Below, piece after piece: positions 57,501 to 64,000 of a DNA stretch of 64,000 nucleotides (the stretch's first letter is position 1; each line of letters starts with the position of its first letter). Position numbers and translations under genes: made by a program. The DNA lies in the NCBI GenBank assembly GCA_910584375.1, contig CAJUAH010000006.1, positions 110,806-174,805 of the forward strand, read 5' to 3'. Under the pieces are notes generated by a model. The model worked only from the letters and a program-made list of their open reading frames with translations. It was not told the origin of the DNA and searched no databases. The DNA comes from an uncultured Acetatifactor sp. (GTDB lineage: Bacteria > Bacillota > Clostridia > Lachnospirales > Lachnospiraceae).

Positions 57501-59228
57501 CTGGATGAGGCGGCGGAACTGGAAAGTCTGCAGGAGCAGATTTCGGCAATTACGAATAAGCTGACAGAGGCAAAGACAGATGCGGAAATGCAGGCCTTGA
57601 AGATTAAGTATAACGGAGCTGCTTTGGATATGGATAGCTTTAATGCCCTGCAGGAAGAATTGCAGGCAAATGTGGCATCTGCATCCGAGCAGTACGAGAG
57701 TGCGCTGACATTGACGCTTACCAATCTGAACCTTCAGCTTGCTGATGGGGCAATTACGCAGTCAGAATATGACGAGGCGGTTGCAGAGGCAACGGAAGGG
57801 TACTATACACAGATAAACGAACTCAGCGCGAGGGTAAGCACATTCAATCTGGATAGCATTGCTACGGCATGGGATTCTGAATTGTCGAGGATCATGCCGG
57901 AAGTAGAAGGCAGCACAACGGAAAAGCTAACGCAAGCGCTCAATAATGCTCTGTTGGCACATCCGGATGTGAAAGCATGGACGACAGCGGATGTTATCAG
58001 CTGGATGGGCCTTGATAAGCTGAATCTTGATACAGTAGAGCAGACCACGATTGCAGCAGAGTTGATCCAGACAGCGCTTGCGGTACCGGAGGGAACCAAA
58101 GAGACGATTATCCAGGACTTTAAGAGCCAGATACCGACAGCCGAGGAAATAGAGGCGGCGATAGATTGGGATTCCATGACTGGAAATGACTGGACGGCGC
58201 TTATGGAGTCCATAACAGGACCACCAGAGGGGCCGACCATTGGGCTTTCTGCGGAGGACGCCGCTAAGCCTATGGCTGAGTATTATGGCGAGTATTTCGA
58301 GAGCATCAAACAGTCGTATTCGGAGGCTCTGCACAATGCCTTAGAGAGCAGCAACGATCAGGAAACGCTGAACTCATTCCTGGAGCAGTACATGACACAG
58401 CAGACAGGAGATTTTGATTTCTCTTCCGTCATGGCACAGTATGGACCGATTTCAAATGAGTATTACGATCAGCTGGTGTCTGAATGGACGGCGGCTGGTA
58501 CAGCATATGGTGATGCACTGAACAATGGTGCATCAACAAGCCTGCTGGCAGGGTCCTCTCTTCTCAGAACAGACCTGCAGACAGCGTTGAACACGGCAAC
58601 GGCGAGTCCGTTTACAATCAGCCCTACAGTCAATGTGACGCCGAATTACAATATTACCGCTCCGACATTCCCGGCGCTCAATCAAACGCAGAGCGCAAGT
58701 GGTCATGCGGCGGGCGGCTATGTAAGCGGTGGACCTCAGCTTTCGTGGCTGGCAGAGGAAGGGTATGGCGAGTTTGTCATTCCTACAAATCCGAGCAGGA
58801 GAGCCAGGGCGTTAGACTTGTACGAACAGGCAGGGGCAGCGTTGGGAGTGTCTGCCAATGCGGCGGGCGGTTATGTAGGAGGCTCTGTTTTGAGCGATAC
58901 TGCCACAGATTATAATTTATTCAGTGATGCCAATAGAAACGCTCCCATAGCCTATAACGAAACCACAGAGGGCAAATATGATGGAGAAACAGCATGGGCG
59001 TATGAACCTGTACCAGCAGAAAGGGAGAGCAACCCAGGAGGCTCTCCGGTACAGGTTAGCGTGAGCATGACACCAGAGTTTGTCATTCATGGCGGGGACG
59101 GACAGAGCGAAGAGGACATTATGCAGGTAATCAGAAAGCACTTAAAAGAAATGGCTGACGAACTGGGCGGCGAGATTGCCGGAAAGCTGGAAGAGGTATT
59201 CTCCAATATGCCATTAAAGGAGGCGTAG
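54555..59228 (+). CDS. Tail tape measure protein
   Basis: A 1557-residue protein setting tail length. Residues about 135-430 form the TP901-type core (FEAAMSQVQAISGATGSE, MGATTKFTAEESADAFNYMAMAGW, LMANTGIKATMAGTALNSIF). A glycine/alanine-rich hydrophobic region follows (about 610-780, with a glycine-zipper IGSIIPGIGTAVGALVG). Long helical segments come next, and a C-terminal part has AAGGYVSGG repeated and GEFVIPTNP. The start overlaps the frameshift extension by 23 bases. AAAGGAGG precedes the ATG. Confidence 0.95.
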   Translation: MAETVRIEIPIETIDNTDPELSNVTRNFERMEKAAESANGAAKKANSTVTQFDRQAQKTEKSLAGWAKEKYEIMLEAKDRITPVLSMLGNGIRSFAGKTWSVTMRAVDLITSPVRGIINLLKNPVFQVGAVLGVSIGLKDTIETYKDFEAAMSQVQAISGATGSEVTKLTNKAKEMGATTKFTAEESADAFNYMAMAGWKTEDMLSGIEGILSLASASGEDLATTSDIVTDALTAFNMKASDAGRFSDVLAAAASNANTTVSGMGETFKYAGSIAGVLGYSIEDVALMTSLMANTGIKATMAGTALNSIFTRLSTNTNGAADAMSDLGIEFFTSEGNARDLSDVMGELRNATADMTAKQKSQIANTIAGAEAQKGLLAILNASEEDYNKLADAINNADGAAANMSETMLDNLQGSITLLQSAVDGVKISFGERLSPYVRGLADWLTAQMPAVEQGLDKFMDWLDTKIDRMQRKFNAIADTKEWQDADFFGKVKIAWDEFIAEPFSEWWNSTGKAKFADFAQDIGTGIGTGLKVGVMAMLGIDIGETLDEGVSIGASFAKGFSEGFDFQAISEKLWQGFSNLLSNAGKLLPGGEAPDLSSIFSAVMLSKIATPFISMGRGAASIGKGLFGTNAATGTSLMGSFLGSAAAGTGLLGKSGLLAINLGAGNLAGGASMSAAALSATGMAAGGGAIAAGATLVSSALDAYKAIKSDNREESKAYGESAAWKAGGVAAGAAAGAAIGSIIPGIGTAVGALVGAGVGGIAGWIKGNKVKEEYQENVEEMRKEAEKAQKVFEATGLSIEDVIFKNEALAQAMNDSEVSAEQFALMFQEECANVAKKAFGDISLSLAEVKKVASEITFADMAEELSGFAQATADTETALNNLQSSVTGLKKENWKVGLGMELSETDKDSYKSAIENFLSTSQAFIDDNHYQATVALKLLTGGEADTTGLDSYYGGLKSQIEDLGTQLTDSMNIALEDSVITLDEAAELESLQEQISAITNKLTEAKTDAEMQALKIKYNGAALDMDSFNALQEELQANVASASEQYESALTLTLTNLNLQLADGAITQSEYDEAVAEATEGYYTQINELSARVSTFNLDSIATAWDSELSRIMPEVEGSTTEKLTQALNNALLAHPDVKAWTTADVISWMGLDKLNLDTVEQTTIAAELIQTALAVPEGTKETIIQDFKSQIPTAEEIEAAIDWDSMTGNDWTALMESITGPPEGPTIGLSAEDAAKPMAEYYGEYFESIKQSYSEALHNALESSNDQETLNSFLEQYMTQQTGDFDFSSVMAQYGPISNEYYDQLVSEWTAAGTAYGDALNNGASTSLLAGSSLLRTDLQTALNTATASPFTISPTVNVTPNYNITAPTFPALNQTQSASGHAAGGYVSGGPQLSWLAEEGYGEFVIPTNPSRRARALDLYEQAGAALGVSANAAGGYVGGSVLSDTATDYNLFSDANRNAPIAYNETTEGKYDGETAWAYEPVPAERESNPGGSPVQVSVSMTPEFVIHGGDGQSEEDIMQVIRKHLKEMADELGGEIAGKLEEVFSNMPLKEA

Positions 59229-59231
59229 ACT

Positions 59232-59924
59232 ATGAATATAAAATTGATTCCTGCCGGGAACGGTTCAAAGTTTACGTTTCCGGCATTGCCGGAGAAAGTG
59301 CAGGGAAAGTATGGTGCGAAGTACCAGAGCTTTGACATCATATCCCAGGGTACCGTCAAGGTGCCGAAAGGAACGGATGTGGCAGAGTTCACATGGGATG
59401 GCGTCTTTTTTGGAAAATCCAAAAGGAATGAGCCTATTGTTAAGAAAAACAGCTGGAAAGAGCCGAATGAGTGTGTAAAAATCCTGAGTAATTTTATGAA
59501 AAATGAAACGGTGCTGAATCTGATCGTGACGGAAACGTGGATAAACGTGGATGTCACGATTTCCTCATTCCAGCCGAGGCCGGTAGGCGCTTATGGAAAT
59601 GTGGAATACTCCATTACATTTGTGCAGAAAAAGCCCCTACAGATATACACCACTGACGAGCTGAAAATTGCCAAATTCGTGAAAAAGACAAAGCCGAGGA
59701 ATGATTCCGGAGGTTCGTCTGGAGGCGGCAGCACTTATACGGTTGTGAGCGGAGATACGTTGTGGGGGATAGCCTCAAAGAAGTTAGGCAGCGGCAGCAA
59801 GTGGACTCAAATCTACGACGCCAATGCAGGAACCATAGAGGCCGAGGCAAAGAAACACGGTAAGTCGAGTTCCGATCACGGTCACTGGATATGGCCCGGA
59901 GAGGTTCTGACAATACCGGGATAG
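59232..59924 (+). CDS. LysM tail protein (XkdP-like)
   Basis: A 230-residue baseplate/tail protein. The N-terminal 150 residues are beta-rich (MNIKLIPAGNGSKFTFPALPEKVQGKY, GNVEYSITFVQKKPL). A Gly/Ser linker leads to a C-terminal LysM domain (TYTVVSGDTLWGIASKKLG...WPGEVLTIPG) that binds peptidoglycan or other tail parts. It occupies the XkdP place directly after the tape measure. Confidence 0.92.
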   Translation: MNIKLIPAGNGSKFTFPALPEKVQGKYGAKYQSFDIISQGTVKVPKGTDVAEFTWDGVFFGKSKRNEPIVKKNSWKEPNECVKILSNFMKNETVLNLIVTETWINVDVTISSFQPRPVGAYGNVEYSITFVQKKPLQIYTTDELKIAKFVKKTKPRNDSGGSSGGGSTYTVVSGDTLWGIASKKLGSGSKWTQIYDANAGTIEAEAKKHGKSSSDHGHWIWPGEVLTIPG

Positions 59925-59933
59925 GAGGCGGCA

Positions 59934-61181
59934 GTGATTGATTTATCAAGGATCAGATACCGTGTCGTGGTGATGGATGAAAGCGGAAAGCAGTACAATA
60001 TCCAGGATTACATCCAAAACCTGGGGTGGGAAGAGAACGAGAGCGAGATTTCGGTGCGATCTTCCTTTACTTCAAGGAACGACAAGACATCAAAGGGGTA
60101 CCTGTCAAGCATCATCAAGCCGGGATGCTTGGTGGGTATCTTTGCATCTGATGGCGGTTCTCTTAATGAGGAAGTGGCAAGGGGGTATGTGGAAACATGG
60201 AATCCGGTGGAAAAGAATAGCGGGAATAATCTGAAATGCACCTGCTATGACGAGCTGTATAAGCTGCAGAAAAGTCAGGATAACAGATACTATCCCTCCG
60301 GCACAGGAACAAAGTCGGCACTCCAGGGCATTTTTGACGATTGGGAGATACCGCAGGGCGATTATAAAGGCCCTAACGCCTCACATGGGAAAACAGTGCA
60401 TAACAACAAGTATCTGTCGGACATTATTCTGGAGCTGCTGGATGATGCGGTCAAAAAAGGCGAGGAAAAGTGCATCGTGAGGGCGGCAAAGGGTTACACC
60501 AGCGTAATTCCCAGGGGCAGCAACAAAACGGTGTATGTATTCAAGGTGGATAACACCAAATCCTTCAGCCAGTCAATCAGCACGGCGGACCTTATCACAA
60601 GGGTAAAGGTGGTGGGGCAGGCAGATGATGATGGCAAGCGCAGCGTGGACGCCACACTGAACGGCGAGACGAAATACGGAATACGGCAGAGGATTTACAC
60701 CAGGGGTTCAGACGAGACGCTGGCCGATGCAAAGTCGGCGGCGCAGGAGATACTTGACGGAGAGGGCAAGATTGAAAAGGAAATGACGGTGCAGAGTCCG
60801 GATGTTCCCTTTATCCGCAAGGGCGATCTTGTCTATATCATGAGCGAGTTTGTGTCGGATTACTATTATGTGAAAGGCATCCAGCATGATGCAGATATCT
60901 ACAGCATGACGATGGAGCTGGAGTACGCGGAGCCGGAAAGGAAAAGCAGCAAAAGCGGCGGTGACGCCAAAAAGGAATATAACGTAGGCGATATTGTGAA
61001 TTTCCACGGCGGCACCCATTATGTCAGCAGCTATCCAGGGGCAAAAGGGTACAATGCGAGGGCCGGAAAGGCGAAAATCACGATTAAGAACGGTTCTGGA
61101 AAAGCGCATCCGTGGCATCTGATCCATGAGGACAGTGCCAGCAATGTGTACGGATGGGTAGACGATGGAACATTTGATTAA
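59934..61181 (+). CDS. Tail hub protein (XkdQ / gpD-like) with SH3-like tail
   Basis: A 415-residue baseplate hub protein. The main part (IQDYIQNLGWEENESEISVRSSF, then LKCTCYDELYKLQKSQDNRYYPSGT, TKSFSQSISTADLITRVKVVGQ) matches XkdQ-type hub proteins. The last 70 residues form a separate domain with YNVGDIVNFHGGTHYVSSYPG and HPWHLIHEDSASNVYGWV, an SH3-like module also found in clostridial phage cell-wall proteins. GTG start after AGGAGG. Confidence 0.88.
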   Translation: MIDLSRIRYRVVVMDESGKQYNIQDYIQNLGWEENESEISVRSSFTSRNDKTSKGYLSSIIKPGCLVGIFASDGGSLNEEVARGYVETWNPVEKNSGNNLKCTCYDELYKLQKSQDNRYYPSGTGTKSALQGIFDDWEIPQGDYKGPNASHGKTVHNNKYLSDIILELLDDAVKKGEEKCIVRAAKGYTSVIPRGSNKTVYVFKVDNTKSFSQSISTADLITRVKVVGQADDDGKRSVDATLNGETKYGIRQRIYTRGSDETLADAKSAAQEILDGEGKIEKEMTVQSPDVPFIRKGDLVYIMSEFVSDYYYVKGIQHDADIYSMTMELEYAEPERKSSKSGGDAKKEYNVGDIVNFHGGTHYVSSYPGAKGYNARAGKAKITIKNGSGKAHPWHLIHEDSASNVYGWVDDGTFD

Positions 61182-61191
61182 GGAGGCATAG

Positions 61192-61575
61192 ATGGAAGGA
61201 TTTGACGGACATCCAGGCACAAACAAGCTGGCGGCGGTTTTGAGCCAGAGGATGAAAAAAGAAAACGAATCCCCCTTGATATTGGATTTTGGAGAGATAC
61301 AGGCGAATTACAGCCTGGTAACGAACACTTTTCCGGTTCCGATACCAAAAGGCGATTACTCAGTCTGCAGGTCGGTCAATGGATATACCCTGGCTACATC
61401 AGAATCCAGCTGGACCGGGCATCTGCAGGAGAATAAGCATATACACAGCAGTCCCTCCGGGGTTCCGCCACACAGCCATGATGTGCCTATGCCAAAGCTA
61501 AAGGCTGGGGACCGTGTTCTGGTAGCCTGGGTGCAGAGCGAGGCGGTAGTTGTGGATGTTATTGAAAAATCATAA
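61192..61575 (+). CDS. XkdR-like baseplate protein (DUF2577)
   Basis: A 127-residue beta-rich protein (LILDFGEIQANYSLVTNTFPVPIPKGDYSVC, LKAGDRVLVAWVQSEAVVVDVI). The order and pattern match the DUF2577/XkdR proteins that follow XkdQ. AAGGAGG precedes the ATG. It includes a small HSSPSGVPPHSHDV histidine motif. Confidence 0.85.
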   Translation: MEGFDGHPGTNKLAAVLSQRMKKENESPLILDFGEIQANYSLVTNTFPVPIPKGDYSVCRSVNGYTLATSESSWTGHLQENKHIHSSPSGVPPHSHDVPMPKLKAGDRVLVAWVQSEAVVVDVIEKS

Positions 61576-61589
61576 GGAGGCGAGTCAAA

Positions 61590-62027
61590 ATGTCAGAACC
61601 GCTATTTCCGGTAGTGGAAGTACCGGAGTTTATCCCCGAAGATATGGGGTATGACACGCAGTATAAGCGCAGTGTCAGATGGGACCCGGCAGCGGGGGAT
61701 TTTGTAAGAGACGGTGCAAACCGGATGGTAGAGTGTGATGGCAGGGAGGCATACGCAATATGGTGTTTCAAGATTGCACAGACGGAACGGTACCGCTGTC
61801 TCGCATATCCGGATTCTATCGGTACCGAAATGGAACGTGCCTTAGATAATGACGATGAAAAAACGGTTGAGTCTATGGTACAGAGGACAATCACAGATGC
61901 AATTATGGTGAATCCCCGGACGGAAGAGGTCCGGGATTTTGTTTTCTCCTGGGACGGCGACAATATGCACTGCAAATTCAAGGTAAAGGGCATAGGCTGG
62001 GATGAAGAGATCACAATTACGATTTAA
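61590..62027 (+). CDS. XkdS-like baseplate protein (DUF2634)
   Basis: A 145-residue protein of the gp25-like/XkdS group (YKRSVRWDPAAGDFVRDGANRMVECDGREAYAIWCFKIAQTERYRCLAYP), the wedge component of contractile baseplates. It lies between XkdR and baseplate J genes as expected. Confidence 0.88.
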   Translation: MSEPLFPVVEVPEFIPEDMGYDTQYKRSVRWDPAAGDFVRDGANRMVECDGREAYAIWCFKIAQTERYRCLAYPDSIGTEMERALDNDDEKTVESMVQRTITDAIMVNPRTEEVRDFVFSWDGDNMHCKFKVKGIGWDEEITITI

Positions 62028-62041
62028 GGGGGTGGGAAAGG

Positions 62042-63160
62042 ATGCAGCCGGAATTTACAAGACCAGAATTTATTGAGAACAACAGCGCCGAGGAAATACA
62101 CCAGCGGATGATGAACAACCTGCCTTCGGATATTGACGATATGCCGGGCGGGTTTCCGTTTGACTTTACCATGCCTGCGGCACTGGAAAAAGACGAGTTC
62201 ATCAATTACCACATGGTAAGGGCGCTGATGATCGCTTTTCCTCAGTACGCATGGGATGAATGGCTGGACCTCCACGGCCAGCAGGTGCATCTTGAAAGGC
62301 ATCAGCCGGAAAGCGCATCTGGAAAGGTAAAAGTGACTGGAAAAGCAGGGGCGGTAATAGCGGCGGGAACGGTTTTCTGCACACCGGCAACAGACACAGG
62401 GCCGTCCATAGAATTTATTTCCCAGGAAGAGGTTGAGATTGGAGAGGATGGAACAATCCTTATCCATGTATCAGCTGTAGAAAGTGGCACCAGCTCCAAT
62501 GTAGCGGCGAATACGGTAGTTCTCATTGCAAAGCCGGATAAAAATGTGACGGGGGTAGTCAATCCGGAGCCGATCAGAGGCGGAACCGAGAGGGAGAGCA
62601 ACGATGATTTCTACGACAGGATTGCGGCAGAGTACGATAACAGCCTTTCCTACCTGGGAAATGACAGTGACTATATCCGCTGGGCGAAAGAGGCCGGGGC
62701 GGGTGACTGCATCGTGATTCCGACAGCGGAGGGGCCTGGAACGGTAAAGCTGGTGCTGATAGACGGAAACGGTCAGCCTGCCAATGAGGAATTGGTGCAG
62801 GAGGTTTACAGCCACATTGTATCTCCGGAGGACAGGAGTAAAAGGCTACTGCCTACTGCCTGCGCTAAGCTGATATGCGAACCGGCAACAACGGTAAAGG
62901 TAAATTTCAAGATTACCGGATTGCTGTATGAAGAGATAACCAGCATTGAGCAGGTCAAGAAAGACTTTGCCGCAGCGGTCAAGGCGGTTTTCGTTTCTGC
63001 AAAGCACCAGGGCATATTGCGGTACAACGATGTGCGGCCTGTTATCAAGGGCATTGTGGGTGTGACGGACTATGGAAAATTCCTGATGAATGGAGCAGAG
63101 GAAAATATAAACCTGGCAAGCGAAGAGTACCCGGAGACAGGTACTCTTGATTTTAGTTAG
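62042..63160 (+). CDS. Baseplate J-like protein (XkdT)
   Basis: A 372-residue wedge protein of the baseplate J family. It has the usual N-terminal segment (ENNSAEEIHQRMMNNLPSDIDDMPGGFPFDFTMPAALE), the family core GTVFCTPATDTGPSIEFISQEEV with VNPEPIRGGTERESNDDFYDRI (near 178-200), and the late ITGLLYEEITSIEQVKKDF. It links the tube hub to the tail fibres. Confidence 0.93.
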   Translation: MQPEFTRPEFIENNSAEEIHQRMMNNLPSDIDDMPGGFPFDFTMPAALEKDEFINYHMVRALMIAFPQYAWDEWLDLHGQQVHLERHQPESASGKVKVTGKAGAVIAAGTVFCTPATDTGPSIEFISQEEVEIGEDGTILIHVSAVESGTSSNVAANTVVLIAKPDKNVTGVVNPEPIRGGTERESNDDFYDRIAAEYDNSLSYLGNDSDYIRWAKEAGAGDCIVIPTAEGPGTVKLVLIDGNGQPANEELVQEVYSHIVSPEDRSKRLLPTACAKLICEPATTVKVNFKITGLLYEEITSIEQVKKDFAAAVKAVFVSAKHQGILRYNDVRPVIKGIVGVTDYGKFLMNGAEENINLASEEYPETGTLDFS

Positions 63161-63172
63161 GGAGGCGGTCTG

Positions 63173-63952
63173 ATGGAAAAGGAAAAATTTGATTTGGAGA
63201 ATTTCCCCACAAGTAGCAGTGCCAGAAAGATGCTCAGCTATGTGTCGGATGGATTCTACGACAAGTCGTATGTCGGTAAATGGATATACCAGGTGATGGG
63301 GCTTGAATATGACAAGGCGTTAGAAATGGTCGAGAACCTCCCAGCACAGTTCTTTCCAGAAACAGCCACATGGGGGCTGATGTACCATGAAATCAAGTGG
63401 GGATTGCCGGTGCGCGAAAATCTTTCCTACGAGGAACGGCGCAAACGGATTTATCAGAAAAGAGATTACAGAGCACCAATGACACCATACCGAATGGAAA
63501 AAAGCCTCGAGGATGCCACAGGATTTGAGGTACATATTGCGGATATACATGATCCGGGAGAGTATGGATTCTTTCACCAGCACCCGAACATGTTTAAGGC
63601 GTATTTCATTGGAGAGGGATCTTTAGATGCTAAGATGGTTTTTGGGATCCTGGATCGGCTGAAACAGTCTCATACAACATACAAAGTACAAGATAGAACA
63701 AACATATCTATTGAACATCCCGTATGCACTATAAGATTGCGAAACGTACATCTATACACGTTTGCTACATCTTATGATAGATATAAAGTCGCCAACAAAG
63801 TTAAGTTGCATTGCAAAATTAATGCCCCGCAAGGGACAGTATCTAATTTTTATGTGGAAACGAGAAGAAATGTGAACCGTTATAATGGGGAAAAGAGATA
63901 TAACGGAACTACTAAGTATAATGCAATGATAAGGAGGGAAGAAGTAGGATGA
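63173..63952 (+). CDS. XkdU-like baseplate protein (DUF2313 type)
   Basis: A 259-residue protein with an N-terminal LPxxSSARKMLSYVSDGFYDKSYVGKWIYQVMGLEYDKALEMVENLPAQFFPETATWGLMYHEIKWGL, the XkdU/YmfQ plan. The C-terminal 100 residues are markedly AT-rich in DNA and richer in Asn, Lys and Tyr (NVNRYNGEKRYNGTTKYNAM), like a spliced fibre-adapter segment. It overlaps the next gene by ATGA. GGGAGGCGG precedes the ATG. Confidence 0.82.
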   Translation: MEKEKFDLENFPTSSSARKMLSYVSDGFYDKSYVGKWIYQVMGLEYDKALEMVENLPAQFFPETATWGLMYHEIKWGLPVRENLSYEERRKRIYQKRDYRAPMTPYRMEKSLEDATGFEVHIADIHDPGEYGFFHQHPNMFKAYFIGEGSLDAKMVFGILDRLKQSHTTYKVQDRTNISIEHPVCTIRLRNVHLYTFATSYDRYKVANKVKLHCKINAPQGTVSNFYVETRRNVNRYNGEKRYNGTTKYNAMIRREEVG

Positions 63953-64000
63953 GAGAAAAAACCACAAACGTGATAATCACGGAGATAGCTCGAAAAAAGA
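63949..64000 (+). CDS. Start of the next tail gene (partial, probably a fibre)
   Basis: ATG at 63949 overlaps the previous stop and opens a frame (MREKTTNVIITEIARKK) that runs off the window. AAGGAGGG lies upstream but rather far. Position suggests a tail fibre or collar protein; too little is seen to identify it. Confidence 0.5.
   Translation, partial: MREKTTNVIITEIARKK

Larger units (their letters stand above)
15321..64000. mobile_element. Contractile-tail (PBSX/XkdF-U type) prophage, right end outside the window
   Basis: All genes from 15475 onward fit an integrated myovirus-like phage: integrase, divergent repressor control region, RecT recombination and DnaC-type replication module, late regulator, terminase, portal, head, sheath, tube, tape measure and baseplate. 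The left boundary is approximate. It lies between the terminator at 15283-15320 and the integrase arm sites at 15397. The att core cannot be named because the other end is not in view. Lysis and tail-fibre genes are expected to the right. A second element interrupts it at 31822-39642. Confidence 0.93.

Noticed and set aside
15321..64000. Apparent abundance of GGTACC in phage genes as a modification or restriction signal
   Set aside because: The rough count by eye is only modestly above expectation and the sites sit in ordinary codons, so no claim is justified without a computed comparison.

Overview
The window reads as a chromosome segment from a gut-type Clostridia, most likely Lachnospiraceae. 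The basis is the paired iron-sulfur scaffold and GGGtGRT genes, the clostridial style of the asd, argH and type IA topoisomerase genes, strong AGGAGG ribosome binding sites, and a PBSX/XkdF-XkdU type contractile-tail prophage. I saw no tRNA, rRNA or CRISPR array.

Bases 1-15250 are ordinary chromosome. They hold the end of an Rpn-like protein with an octapeptide repeat, an acyl-CoA ligase-like enzyme, a leftward transport block (ABC ATPase and permease, then a sodium:solute symporter), argH, asd, a degenerate-GGDEF/EAL protein, a type IA topoisomerase, a left-handed beta-helix protein, and the scaffold/GGGtGRT pair ending in a clear terminator.

From about 15.3 kb to the right edge lies a contractile-tail prophage that runs out of the window. 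Its left arm holds a tyrosine integrase, a PD-(D/E)XK-like gene carrying a C12 tract, and a leftward XRE repressor facing rightward HTH genes across an operator-rich control region. An early module follows: a cell-wall hydrolase, RecT, a PD-(D/E)XK exonuclease, a replisome organiser, a DnaC-like loader, RusA, many small conserved phage genes, a PAPS-reductase-like protein and an ArpU-like late regulator. Next come a DUF488-like gene, a DNA adenine methyltransferase gene, a ParB-like gene and the terminase, portal, head and tail genes. The tail module follows the PBSX order: sheath, tube, frameshifted chaperone, tape measure, LysM, hub, XkdR, XkdS, baseplate J and XkdU.

The main discovery is a second mobile element, about 7.8 kb (31822-39642), nested inside the prophage. 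It is inserted precisely into the methyltransferase gene at an 8-bp core, TGATGAAA, present at both junctions. Joining the two sides at that core restores an uninterrupted 471-codon methyltransferase frame. The element encodes its own tyrosine integrase at one end and an excisionase-like protein at the other. Between them are an HTH regulator co-transcribed with a lipoprotein, a sigma-70-like factor, a wHTH protein, a 29-residue membrane peptide and several small genes. I saw no relaxase and no packaging or capsid gene in it. Its right end carries helically phased repeats whose half-sites resemble those of the host prophage's own operator, so its excision could be coupled to prophage induction. 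That coupling is inference.

Other points of interest are a homopolymeric tract that could phase-vary a nuclease-like gene, a canonical A AAA AAC frameshift site in the tail chaperone, an internal in-frame start that would yield a separate scaffold protein, a small zinc-ribbon gene with no standard start codon, and several structured intergenic segments.
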